DNA of 51,480 bases from Gymnopus androsaceus JB14. Its lineage: Eukaryota > Basidiomycota > Agaricomycetes > Agaricales > Omphalotaceae. Shown here one piece after another: positions 23,295-35,809 of this stretch. The notes beneath the pieces were generated by a model. It was not told the origin of the DNA. It did no database searches and worked only from the letters and a program-made list of their open reading frames with translations. The translations under genes and the position numbers were made by a program. The stretch is taken from the NCBI GenBank assembly GCA_009733575.1, contig ML769797.1, forward strand, positions 1-51,480. The letters are read 5' to 3'. Each line of letters starts with the position of its first letter. Positions within the stretch are counted from its first letter, which is position 1.

Positions 23295-26200
23295 ATGGAT
23301 GGACCTCCTCCACAAGAAGAGGACTTTTCGTCCATGCCTATCACGGAACGACTGGCCCACAAAAACTGGAAAGCCCGAGTTAGCGCTTATGAGACCCTGG
23401 TGAAGACATTCCAAAATACCGCATCCGACTCTGATCCAGCATTCAAACCTTACACGAACAATCCGGATCTACTCAAGAAGATAGCCACAGACTCGAATGC
23501 TGTCGCGCAGGAAAAAGCTATCGAATGCCTGGTGGCATATGTCAAATTTGCTGGAGAAACTGCCGCAAAGACGAGAGAAGCGGTACTGCCTGCGCTAGTC
23601 GATAAATGTTATGGATCGTCGAGAGCAGGAACCAAAGCGCATGCATTAGAACTCACGCTCCAGTATGTGGAAATAGAGAATGGAGGTGCCGCTGTTGTGG
23701 TGAGTCTATCTCTGTCCGCAAAAGTCACCAGCTTCCAACCCTTCAATAGGGCGATATCATACCTGGTTTGAGTGCGAAACAGCCAAAGACTGTTGCCGGA
23801 TGCGTAGTTGCTCTTAAGGAGATCATCAGGCGAGTATATTCGCGTTATAAGCTAATGCTCGCGATCTCAATTATTTTCTTCTAGATTATTTGGCATTCAA
23901 ACGACTCCGCCGCCTCCAGTTCTCAAAGCATTACCAAAGATCTTTGCTCATTCCGACAAAACTGTGCGTGCGGAAGGCACGCTCCTAACACACGCATTAT
24001 ACCAATATATTGGTCCTGGAATAGAGACGTGGCTATCGGACTTGAAACCGGTGCAGGTGAAGGAACTGAAGGAGGCGTTTGACGGAATGGAAAAGGAGGG
24101 CAAGGGCAAGGGAACTCTAAAGCCAGAGAGGTTGACCAGAGCACAAGCACGGGAAGCCGAAGCTGCTGCTGCAAATGGCGATGGGGATGATGACCCAACA
24201 CCCGATGGTGCTGATGATGACGCAGGTGAGTGTATTGGTGATTATCTTGTACTTTTCCGAAATATAACATCAACTTTCACAGACGCCGCCAACTTTGACC
24301 CTCGTGCATTCGCTGAACCAGAATCGATCGTCTCTAAACTTCCTGCATCTCTGCCTACTGCACTCACTTCATCCAAATGGAAGGAAAGGAAGGAAGTCCT
24401 TGATGAACTGCAAACTATTCTTAACGCAACTCCTCGCATCAAGGATGCACCAGAGCTAGCAGATTTAGCCAAATCATTGGCAACCAGAGTCCAGGCTGAT
24501 GCAAATATCAACTGTGTTATGACGGCTGCAGCATGTTTAGAAGCGCTTGCAAAGGGCATGATGGCTTCTTTTGCTCGGTTCCGCGAGACTGTTGTACCGC
24601 CAATGCTCGAGCGTTTGAAGGAAAGAAAAGCGACTGTAACAGATGTTATCGGAGCCGCTTTAGACGCCGTGTTCTTAACTGTACGCTCTTTTTTTTGGTT
24701 GTTTTTCATTTTGTTTGACGCGTCGACTACAGACTACGCTTCCCGATATCATACCAGACCTAAGCCCAGCACTCGCACATAAAAATCCGCAGGTGAAGGA
24801 GGGCACTTTGAAATTCCTGGGTCGTTGTCTCGCGACTTCCAAAACGCCAGTTCAACCTGCTCAAATCAAACCTCTTGCCGAAAGCTTAGTCTCTTTATTG
24901 GAAGATAGTTTGGAGGGGTGCCGACATGAGGCCGCTGTGTGCTTGGGCACGCTAATGAAGATGGTGGGCGAGAGACCATTGAACGCCGTGATTGATCCTT
25001 TGGCCGAGGCCAGGAAGGCGAAGGTCAAGGAAGCATTTGAGAAGGCTACTGTCAAATGTAAAGCGGGCGGCGCACCCCCACCGAAAGCTGCCCCGCCTCC
25101 CAAACCTGCTGCAGCTCCTGCAAAGAAAGGTCCTGCCGCTAAAGCGAAGCCTGCACCCCCGGTCGAGGACGAGCTTTTGGACGATCTTGAACCGCCAAAG
25201 AAGGTAGCCAAGCCGCCAGCTAGATTATTGGTGAGTATGACCTTCTTGTTTCGTTGCTACTTGGATTGTGACGTGTTATTTCACAGAAAGCAAAACCCGG
25301 TGCTTCCCCCGGCCCTCCTTCAGCTCCTCCCTCAGCTCCTGCTCCAAAGAAACTACCCCCAGCCGCCAATACGAAACCAGCCAAATCTGCTGCACCTGCA
25401 GGGCCCGGCGCTTTGGATACTTTCAAGTATAAGCATACGCCAGAAGATGCTGATGCTCTGGCGTCAGATCTTATTCCTACATCTATCTTGACAGATCTGG
25501 CGGACGCCAACTGGAAAACAAGGCTAGCTGCTCTAGATGAAATGAATGCCTGGTTGGATGGGGTGGTAACAGACGTCGATTCCGAAGTCGTTGTTCGTTG
25601 TTTGGCGAAGAAAGGTTGGGCGGAGAAGAATTTCCAGGTGCGCCGTTTTGATTCCCAACAGAAACTCACAAATTGAATCCAACGATAGGTCTCGGCGAAA
25701 ATCTATGGTATATGCACCATGTTGGCGGAACGGTCTTCAACGTTCAGTAAATCCTGTGTCGCCCTTTGTGTGCCGCATATGTCTGAGAAGTTGGGGGACA
25801 TGAAGTTGAAAAAGCCTGCGGGTGATTCACTTCTCATCTTTGCGGAAAAGACCTCCTTGCAGTTTGTTTTCAACCAAGGTTTGCTGCTTTACTAATGTCG
25901 CTATTTTTCCAACTAAAATCTTTCCAGCTTATGAACCTCTTTCCAAGCAAAAGGCCCCCAAAGTGCTCGCGGATGCCATCACCTGGTTCAACTCTGCGCT
26001 AACTGAATTCGGCATTGCTGGCCTCTCACTGCGGAGCCTAATCGACTTCCTCAAGACTGCCCTTCAGAATTCCAACGCTACCGTACGAACAAGTGCAACG
26101 AAAACACTGGTAACATTAAAACTTTTCGCAGGATCTGGTACGTAAAATGATTCAGTCTTCAATTCCAAATCCTCATTTTTCTTGTTGTTGCAGGCATCAA

Positions 26201-29200
26201 AGACCTGCTCGAAGATCTAAATCCCCAATTATTGAATACGATCACTTCCGAATTCGACAAAGTTGAAGGCACTGCGCCTCCGGAGCCTACACGTTTCTCT
26301 ACGGATGTTGCAGCTACACCGGCAGTGACCTCACAGGCGGGTGGTGGCGGCGACGCTTTGGACGAGCTTTTCCCTCGTGTGGAAATTGATGGACTGCTTA
26401 AAGGTACCACTATCTTAGCAGATGCCAAAAGCGAAGCATGGAAGACGAAGAAGGAAGCGCTGGAAACCTTGCAAAGCATCTTGGATCAAGGCAGCAACAA
26501 ACGTTTGAAATCAAGCATGGGTAAGTATGCGTTACGGGGGTTTTCCATTTACTAACGTTGTTCTATAGGTGAAATCTCTCAAGTTCTCAAGGCGAGAGTT
26601 GTGGACACCAATAAAGCCGTTCAGACCCTTGCTTTAGACATTGTCGCGCGCATAGCAACTGGGATGGGCAAGCCCTTCGAGAAACAAAACCGATTCTTTG
26701 TCCTCCCAGTGATCACTGTATTGGCGGATCAGAAAGCTCCAATTCGTAACGCTGCTCTCACTACTTTGAGTGCCATAGCCACCGCCTGCGATGGCTTGGA
26801 GTCTTTAGTACCAGGCATTGCTTCTGGACTCGAAACCGCCAATCCTTTGCAGAAGGGTAACTTACTGCATTGGATTTCTGACTGGTTCAAAGAGCACGAG
26901 CCCAGCCCTAGTTTGGATCTCAGTAGCTGGGCTGGTGCTATCGTCGCCTCCCTTGATGACCGGAATGTGGATGTTCGTAAGGGAGCCCAGGCTTTGCTTC
27001 CGACGCTCATTGCTTCAGCGGGTTTTGATTATGTGATGCAACAAACGAGTTCTTTGAAGCCAGCATCTCGCACCTCTGCCGCACCTCTCATTCAGGCTGC
27101 ACGTCCCGCGGTAGCTTCATATGATCCTCCTCCCATGGCACCACCCAGTAAACCGAAAGCAGCTGCGCCTCCGCCAGAGGCCTCCTCACCTCGACCCGAA
27201 TCACCTGCAGTGGTTGATAACTCCAAATCTTCAGGCCTCAAGGCGACAGGAGTTCGCCGAAAACTACCTTTGGGCAGCACTCGTCGACCTGATTCGAGGT
27301 CGGAAACCCCGGTTGAAGCCCCGACCTCAAGGCTTGGCAAACCTCCCACCGGCGGTCTCAAACGCCCTGGTGCTCCGGCAACATCTGCTGTCAAAGGAGC
27401 ATCTACAGCGCCTTCTTTATCGCATTCCCTCGCTTTTTCAAGCATGAATCTTGATGCAAGGAAAGCTCGCTGTAATCGGGATCCCAACAGATGGGTTAAT
27501 GAAAGCGGACCCACGAGAAAGGACCTTTCCGAAACGTTATACAGTCAAATGGAGCCTCATGCTTCAAAGGAGGTCATATCTCGCCTATTCAGCCACGACC
27601 ACAGTGCTGTCAATGACCATATAGCGGGAATGGGCATGCTTTGCGATCTGTATAACTCGGCTCAAGGTGCTGATGAATCGGTGGAAACCGTTTGCCTCGC
27701 CAATTTTGATCTTCCCCTCAAGTACGCATCCATCAAGGCTCACGAGCCTCAGCCGAATCTCATTTCCAAGTGCTTGGAGCTGGTGGAGACGGTTTTAGCC
27801 TTCCTTCGCAGCATCAATTACCAGTTGACGGATAACGAAGCGCTGTGCTTTATACCTACCATGATCTTCAAGGTTGGTGTTACTGTTTTCCGATCTTGGC
27901 TTTGGCTGACCCCTTAGCAGCTCGGTGATGCCCGTGAACAAGTGCGAGTGCGTGTGCAGAACATCATACAATCGCTACCGAAAGTATATGCATACAGTCA
28001 CGTCTTTCAATTGCTCCTGGATTACGGGCTCAAATCGAAAGTAGCGAAGACTCGCCAAGGTACTCTCGATGAATTGGCTATGTTGCTAAAAAAGTCGGGA
28101 ATCAGCGCTTGCGATCCATCCAAATCATTTCCGATAATTGCATCTATGATAGCAGATAAAGATTCGTCCGTTCGTAAATCTGCTCTGAGTGTCCTTGGGT
28201 TCGTTCTGCACTTAATATAAAATGATGATAATCTAACAATCACACAGTGAAGGATACACTATTGTAGGGGAGAAGGTGTGGACTTATGTTGGTGCACTAC
28301 CTCCCAAGGACAAAACACAATTGGAAGAACGGTTACGCAGAGTTGCTGGCCCGAGCACCCATGAAAAACCTCAGACTCTAGTGGCTCCCCAGATTGGTCG
28401 TATCGCTGGTAGCGCGCTACCTCGGCCTGGATCACCTGCGACGTCAAGCCGGATTGGGGGTCTACCCCGTCCTGCAAGTCCTGCGGTCGGTGCATCTAGA
28501 TTAGCGAGAAATGCGTCACCGGTTCGTTCCGCGTCACCCTCTCTATCAACTCGAGCACCTTCCCCTGCTCACAGTTCCAAACCTACGGCACCATCACATA
28601 ACCCTGGTCTTTCTCACTTGCCAACCCCTTTGTCGCCTACATCAATGGGTCGTAAAACCGCGTTACCCTCACGACTCGGCCGACCCAAGTCCCATTTCTC
28701 TCATCCCTCGGGGTCTCAGCCAGCAAATGAATTGCCTCCAGAGGAAAGCTATCCTCCGAATTCGAACGGTGCTGATGACGACCCCGAACCGGCCACTTCC
28801 CCTGGACTCGAAGACATCACACTTACAATTTCCAGTATCTTGAGCAGTGATCCTTCCCGCAGCGTGGACTCGCTCAAGAAGATCCAGAAAATCCTTAGCG
28901 TAGGTCCTGAAGGAGGTAGTAGCTCTCCGCAGTACCGGGAGCTTGCTGAGCACACTGAAGGTCTTATCGAGACCATTACCCTCCAAATGGCACATATCTT
29001 CGAGCGTCCAGAAGATATCGCGCTTGAGGAAAACTTTCGTCTCGCCAAGCATCTAATCCAAACGTTAAACAATTTCTGCGATCATCCTCTTCTGGCCGAA
29101 TCATTAACTGTCGATATTTTAACGTCTCTTTTGGAGGAGCTGACGTTACGGCTTCTAGAGACAGACGACAGCCCCGTGAAGCAAGTAAAGGATTTGTCGC

Positions 29201-30439
29201 GGTTCATTAATATGATCATTCTGCGTTTGTTTGCTACTGGTCGCAGGATGTCTATCTTTCGGTAAGATCATCTGGTTCAATTTTACTATGACTCTCATCG
29301 TGTCTTTAGAGCTCTTTTCGCTCTTTTGCTTCAAATTGTCAAACCTTTTCCAAGCAATCGCACAACGGCGGATTCGCAAGAGGCGAAAGTCGCCGAACTG
29401 GTACTCAAATGCGTTTGGAAGCTTGCACGCAGTATTCCACAGGATTTGACCGAGCGCAAACTCGATCCAGTAGAGCTATTTCCGGCTATTGAACACTTTT
29501 TGCAATCTGTCCCTCCCAACGAATGGCGAGCTAGAGCAACGAACAAAGTTCCTTGCGGAGACATGCCGTTACGGACAATTAAAGTGATCATACAACATGT
29601 GGTTGGTGAGTAGTCCCTTGCACTGAAGCGAAAACCTCTGCTTATGTTCTCCCAAGCACATTACGGAGACGATGTCTACGACCTACTGTCGGCTTCATTT
29701 GACGATCCATCTGCGACGATCGTGTATCCATACGTTTATCGGATCTTGAATTCGAGCAGCGCACACTCTGTCCCGCATAATGAACACGACCAGCCTCAAG
29801 GGTATTCTCGTCCGGTGTCAACAACTTCCAGTCGTCCGATATCACCTCAGACGGCATCTTCAGCTGCTTCTGTTGGACCACGGCAGTCTCCCAGTCGCCG
29901 GGATAGTCCAATGGTGCTCAATGGGGATGAGAATGGATATACGCAATCTGAAGAGCCCGACCCCGATGCCCAACTACTTATCATCATTGGCCACATATCC
30001 AGTGAGACTACGGGTGCACTACATAAAGAGGGTATCACAGAACTGCATCATTTCTTGAAATCGTATCCCCACAAGCGACCTCGGGTTGAGAAAATGCTCG
30101 AATCCACTGGAGCAGCGTTTAGGAAGTATATTAATCGTGCACTTGCTAGTCGTGCTGCTGAAGACCAAGAAAGAGGGGTTGCAGTCGCGGATACATTGTC
30201 AAGTGAGGCTAATTCTTCCCTTGATGTGCCGTCCACTGACCTCTGTTGCAGAACTTGAGTCTAATCAACAAGAACCTCCCTCGTCGCCTATTCACACTGA
30301 CTCGATACCTCAGTCTCCACGTAGAGTCAGCCCAGCGACCGATGACAAATTGTCTCGATTGCATGATATTTTCCAATACCGTTCTAGTACTGTGAGCAAT
30401 GGCTCCTCCTCGCCAGCGGCTCGGACTTCGTTCAGTTAG
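23295..30439 (+). CDS. XMAP215/Stu2/Dis1-family microtubule polymerase with five TOG domains
   Basis: It binds tubulin through TOG domains and promotes microtubule growth at plus ends, kinetochores and spindle poles. Fifteen exons: 23295-23699, 23750-23829, 23885-24225, 24283-24680, 24733-25230, 25287-25637, 25689-25878, 25928-26137, 26194-26520, 26569-27872, 27921-28198, 28248-29261, 29310-29605, 29657-30202 and 30252-30439, for 6426 nt (2141 aa). TOG-like HEAT arrays appear at about 23.3-24.1, 24.3-25.0, 25.4-26.2, 26.2-27.1 and 27.5-28.3 kb (for example LAHKNWKARVSAYETL, SKWKERKEVLDEL, ANWKTRLAALDEMNAWL, EAWKTKKEALETL). Ala/Pro/Lys linkers separate the second and third and the fourth and fifth. 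Five TOGs fit the XMAP215/ch-TOG plan rather than the two-TOG yeast plan. The intron at 23830 begins with GC. Exon 11 may start at 27918 or 27921. Confidence 0.93.
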
Positions 30440-30624
30440 CTTTCTTCTGCGCTTTCCATCTGATATCATCTACCTTTTGTACTAGTAGTGTTGCAATATT
30501 TTTTGTGTACTTTTTAACCCTAACCACGCCATCATGGCTGAGCGCTGAGTCTGAGGTCATCCTGATTCACACCTCTTATTTAACTTACGGACTTACTCAC
30601 GACCACAACGTTCCACAGTGGGAC

Positions 30625-33345
30625 ATGCCATCTCCAATGAAGCAAGACGTCTCTCATTTGAACTACGATGCCGCCATTCTCTTCTGGAAAATCATTGTCA
30701 ATATCTTCTTTCGTGAAATTCGCCCTAGGGGTGCGTTCAATATTCCCAAGGAAGGCCCTGTTATCTTTGTAGCTGCACCTCACAACAACCAGGTAAATAC
30801 AATTTACGAAGAGTTAGAACAACTCTGAACCAGTCTCCTCCATAGTTTCTCGACCCTTTGCTTCTGAGTCTGCAAGTCCATAAGGAAACGCATCGGCATG
30901 TTCAGTTCCTTGCTGCCGCAAAAAGTATGGAAAGGCGATTTGTTGGTTTCTTCTCTCGTCTAATGGAGAGCAGTACGTGCCTTCCTGGTTCTGCAGTACC
31001 CTTGTCTCATCTCCCGCTATAGTACCTGTCGCGCGCGCTGCAGACGGTGCAAAGCCCGGTACAGGAAGCGTGTACCTTTCAGACGAAGACCCGTGCCTCG
31101 TTATCGGTGAAGGAACGCGATTCAAAACCGAGTTTTCTCCCCGAATGCAGATACTGTTGCCCAAAACCGTCAACTATGCTATCGCAGAGGTTTCAGAGAT
31201 CATTTCTGACACTGAGCTCAGAATCAAAAAGGAATTCGGGGGAGATAGTGGGAAACGGACAGCAAGGGTGAAAGAAAAGATTGCAGAGTTGCGGCGAGAT
31301 GGACAAGTTGGGCTCGAGTTCAAATCACTACCATACGTCGACCAGCAGCAGATGTACCAGTATGTGTATGAGTCTCTTAAACGTGGTGGAAGTATTGGAA
31401 TATTTCCCGAAGGTGCGACACAGTCTTCTAACTTTCCGGTCGTTTTTTAATTGCTCTTACAGGAGGTAGCCATGATCGTACAGACCTTTTACCGTTGAAA
31501 GCAGGCGTATCAATAATGGCGCTGGGCGCAATGGCCAATGACCCCGAATGTCAAGTCAAAATTGTTCCTGTTGGTTTTAGCTATTTTCATCCGCACCGCT
31601 TCAGATCGAGGGCAGTCATTGAATTCGGGTCAGCATTAGACGTACCTGTTGAATTTGTGGAGATGTACAAACAGGGTGGCACTCAAAAGCGAGAGGCTGT
31701 CTCAAAGTTTCTCGATCTCATATACGACGGATTGAAAACGGTGACGGTCAGAGCTCCTGACTATGATACGGTATTCCTTTTACTTTATGCGTATTCACAA
31801 ACTTAACTCATGCGCATGCATGTCTGATTTTTATAGTTAATGGTACGTCTTCCCCAGCTCTTCGTTATGCGCATCTGACGTCTGATGTTTTCATAGTTAA
31901 TACAGGCTGTGCGGCGACTTTATAAAACACCTGCCCAGCATCTTACTCTAGGCCAAGTTGTCGAGTTGAACAGGCGTTTACTGGAGGGTTATACGCATTT
32001 TAAGGACGAGCCACGCATCCAAAAGTTACGCCAAGATGTTCTCAAGTACAACCGTTTACTTCGCGATTTAGGACTGCGAGACCATCAGGTATGCTTTCAA
32101 CAATTGCCTCGCCGTTGTTCTCTAATTGCAACCTTAGGTTCCTCGAGCTCAAAAAGCCAGTTGGAAAATCTTGGGACTATTCATATACCGTATTGGTCTG
32201 CTTATAGTCTGGACTATATTTGCTCTCCCTGGAGTAATATTAAACGGACCTATGTTCATATTGGCCTCGTTGATATCCAGACAAAAGGCTAAGGGTAAGA
32301 TCTGTCCTTGTCAAAAGTAGAGACTCATCGTCTCAAGAAATCACGCAGAGGCTCTTGCTGCTTCCACAGTGAAGCTCACAGGACGGGACGTGCTTGCAAC
32401 ATGGAAGGTGCTCATTTGCCTTGGCGTCGCTCCCGTTGTCTATCTCCTCTACGCCATTCTTGCCACTGTCATTGCCATCCGAGCCAATGCGTCGATGAAG
32501 TGGAAGGTAATGACTCCGCTTATCGTTTTCATGGCATTGCCTTTCATGAACATTGCTGCCTTGAAATTTGGTGAGGCAGGAATGGATGTCCTCAAGTATG
32601 CTATTTTTTTTAACCTGGTATGCGAAGTTGGTAAACTGACCACTATACAGATCTCTTCGTCCTCTGGTGGTCGCTCTAGTACCTGGGCAGCAGCGATCTC
32701 TAGACAAACTTCGAACCATGAGAGAACACCTTTCGAATGAAGTGGCAAGGGTGATAAACGATTTTGGTCCAACCCTTTATGAAGATTTTAACCAGGTCTG
32801 TTATCCACCTTTCAAGTCTCTGAACAGTTAACTTATGGTCAGTATGTGCTCAGTGGAGAATGCTGCCTTCCTCTAGTGTCCCTTCTGGAAATCCTGGTTT
32901 ATGGCGCAGAAAGAGTAGCACTGGAGCTGTTGACGCACAAGGCTTAGGCTTGATTCATCCGATGACTTGGATTGATGAGCGACTCTTTGGCTGGAGTCAC
33001 ACTGCTAAACTTGGAACGAGCGCGTGGGCAGGACCTTCCTTGGAAGAACCAAGTCATGCTGGAACGCCCGATGATTCAGACGAGGAAGACGCAGGCGATT
33101 ATGACCACGTTATTGGTTTGGTTCCAGGTCATGATGATCATCTGGGGAGTAAATCTCGTAGTCGGAATAATTCCTACGCAAATTTGCAACGCCTCCGTCT
33201 CTCGTCATTAGCACAAACTACAGGGGTGAACGTTTCCTCTGCAATTAGCCCTTCGTCCCCTGAAGACGGTGAGGGTCTGCATATTCGAACAGGACATCGA
33301 AAGCGTAGGGAAAGTCTTACAGATGGGTATCCGTTGAGAGATTAG
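30625..33345 (+). CDS. Glycerol-3-phosphate O-acyltransferase (Gat/SCT1 type)
   Basis: An ER membrane enzyme that acylates glycerol-3-phosphate, the first step of phosphatidic acid synthesis. Exons: 30625-30792, 30846-30972, 31023-31412, 31463-31770, 31837-31842, 31897-32088, 32138-32294, 32349-32595, 32651-32795 and 32854-33345 (2232 nt, 743 aa). Catalytic block I, HNNQ-FLD (HX4D), is split by the first intron. Block III is seen as GIFPEGGSHD. Hydrophobic segments follow at about 32.15-32.60 kb, then a Ser-rich tail (WRRKSSTGAVDAQG, HPMTWIDERLFGW). The 6-nt exon TTAATG supplies Leu-Met in DYDT-LM-LIQAVRRLYK, which fits the DYETLM of yeast SCT1. The frame closes at 33345, but coding-like sequence goes on in another frame to TAA 33440 (VSVERLAAVDREEPF), suggesting a frameshift near 33329. 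Start: MPSPMKQ; the next in-frame ATG is four codons downstream. Confidence 0.9.
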
Positions 33346-33946
33346 CTGCTGTTGACCGGGAAGAACCTTTCCCCGAAGCGACTGAAGATCTTAATGAAGA
33401 AATTCGTCAAGTAAAAAATAGTGGGTTTAACACGAAGTAAAAAGGACGAGTGGGATTTTTTGTAGCTGTCGTTGTGGACTTGTAACTACCTATAGGCTAC
33501 TAGCGGGACATTATCATACTTAGCTTAGTTGACCAGTTTGTGTGAATGTGCGAGAAATATCTCGTATGTCGAGTCGGGAACTTTCCAGATCGGGGCATTT
33601 CCTGGGGGACAGTTATACACGAATGTATGATGATTCGGTTTCGTGGATGGAAGGCCCTCGCAGCCAGTAAATAATCATCTATACACAATAATATAGCAGC
33701 GCCTTGCTTCCTAGCAATGAGGTGAATCGCATTGACTGGATTACTCAAGACTCTATTGACCAAGGATTAGACCGAAAAGCCTGAGAGTCTAGGAGCGACA
33801 AATATTCAGATAGGGTGGTAGTTGACTGAGACTAACATAGAATGCATGCTAAGAGGTCGAGTTTGCTTCCGACCCTGGAACGTTGCTCGAGTTGGATAAA
33901 AGGAAGCCGTTTGACATTGCAAACGAAATAAACAAAAGATTAGGCT
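33346..33946. other. Spacer between the acyltransferase and the first MetAP1 gene
   Basis: Bases 33346-33440 probably hold the frame-shifted acyltransferase tail. From about 33686 the sequence belongs to the left unit of the MetAP1 tandem duplication and matches 36400 onward with indels. No separate gene is seen. Confidence 0.55.
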
Positions 33947-35766
33947 TTAAGGTGCAGTGATAATCTCGACTCCCGTCTCTGTGATGCTAAGTATGATGCA
34001 AAACAATCAATAAAAGCCACGGATGACCTGGACACTGACTTACAGTACTGTCTCCTCGAATTGTGCGCTACGTTTCCCGTCTACGGTAGTACACGTCCAG
34101 TTATCTGGCCAATGAACCTCTGACCCATTTTTTCCGAGGTTGAGCATCTTGAGAAATAGCAAAGTGAGCGAGACATTGGAAATAGGAAGAAAACGACTCG
34201 TACCGGCTCAATGGTAAATACCTTGTCATGAAAAGTCATCATTCCATGTCAGTAATCACAGAAAATGACGGAGCGCAGGAGCTTACCATGCCAGCCTTCA
34301 TAGTCCCAACTGCTTTATTCTTCGCATAATGTGGTATATTTGGCAAACAATGAAATAATTCATGGACACCGTGGCCCGTATATGCTCTTACTACAGCACA
34401 TCCGTTGGCGCGTGCAATGGGCTCACTACACGATAGAGCAAGATAAGGAAGATAAATTTCATTGGAACGCTGGGCACACACATGGTTTTTCCAATATCAC
34501 GGAAGAGCGCTCCTGGTTTGCACATCTTGATAGCTGCGTCCAAACTTTCACGAGTCGTCCGGATCAGCTTCTCTGAGTCTTCATCTATCTTTCCAACAGG
34601 GTATGTCCCATTGACGTCCCCATGATAACCTGGAAAAAAAATAGTTAGGGAACGTTGACCTCGTTCTGATTGCATGAAACAACTACTTACCATCATAGAA
34701 CAAGCTCACATCTGAACACAGCGTCAGCCGAGTAGAAGTACCGGATTATCAATGCACGTACCAATGTTGATGATATCTCCTTCTTGTAGGATTCGCTGGT
34801 CTGGAATTCCATGACATATCACTTCGTTTATGGATCTGTATAGGAAAGAAATTTAATCCAAGCGGCATCGTGCAATACAAAGAGACTGACGTGCACACCG
34901 ACTTGGGGAAATTCCGATAATTCAAGTCAGATGGGTACGCGTTCCGTTCTATCGTTGCATTATGAACGATTTCATCTAATTCGTCCGTAGTGATTCCAGG
35001 ACGAACATGCGAGGCAGCGATGTCAAGAACTTCTCGGGAAAGCTTGGGCCAATATAAGCAGAAGGAACGTTCAAGATGAATAAGGGACAGTTACCCGGGA
35101 AGCCGTACGCATCTTTTTTATTTCTTCAGCATTTAAAATCCGTGGAGAATTGCCTTCCATTGCTTCCGATATGGGTATCCCTGCAAAACAAGGTGGATGA
35201 GATGTGCGATACACCACGAAAAAGACAGCTGATTGTACCCGTTGTGGCATAGTCAGGTCGAGGAATGTGATCCGGAACTGCACGTTTAGGTGACAGAGGA
35301 TACAGCGGTCGCAAGGTGCCAGAGAAAGAGTAGTTGGGAAACGGATTATAGGAATCGGCTGAAGCAAGGATTAGATTCTGCCATTAATCAAAATTGGACA
35401 ATGCGCATCACTTTTTCCAACATTCAAGGACGAGACAGGATTCTTCGCAAACTCGTGCACCAATTTATGAGTTTTCTATAGTGATGTTAATCGGGAGGTT
35501 GAAGAACGACAGGAGGCTTACCCCTGCCCCCAGATTCCAGAATGAGTTGGATTCATCGAATGAGCACAGTGAACTCACATCCTGCCTTGAAGCATTCCTG
35601 ACCGCAGAAGAATGAGCCTCGGATGCCTAATCTGAAATGCTAATCAATACTGCAAGTTGAAGAAAGCGAACTGGTCGGCATACTTGCTGCAAGTGGGGCA
35701 TTCCATCCGGGATGGAGGGCTGCCATTGATGCACGAAGCACTTTGACAAAGAACAGCTGAAGACAT
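33947..35766 (-). CDS. MAP1: Methionine aminopeptidase 1, copy A
   Basis: Cytosolic enzyme that removes the initiator Met from nascent proteins. Fourteen exons: 35684-35766, 35579-35631, 35522-35523, 35437-35475, 35239-35377, 35095-35180, 34891-35042, 34762-34835, 34691-34711, 34482-34629, 34287-34425, 34204-34221, 34044-34147 and 33947-33986 (1098 nt, 365 aa). The N-terminal zinc finger reads [37 protein letters not shown]. The linker [22 protein letters not shown] is typical of eukaryotic type 1. All five metal ligands are present: D in IINIDVSL, D in YHGDVNG, H in the [11 protein letters not shown] segment, E in FTIEP (an 18-nt exon) and E in SAQFEET. Two positions depart from the family pattern that copy B keeps (NLGKNGSEV for [16 protein letters not shown] for TATTVDG). 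The Trp codon in the finger needs a 2-nt exon. Confidence 0.92.
35522..35523 (-). other. Putative 2-nt exon (GG) in MetAP1 copy A
   Basis: The minus strand reads GGA T, then GTGAGT...GGGGGCAG, then GG, then GTAAGC...CTATAG, then AAAACTCATAAA. Removing both introns (55 and 46 nt) makes TGG for the conserved Trp in GWKTHKLVH. Joining the outer sites directly makes a TAA stop. It can equally be described as two introns nested as a twin intron. Confidence 0.65.
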
Positions 35767-35809
35767 TGTGACGACGGACAAGAAAATAACGGCGTCTATT
35801 TCGGTAGAA

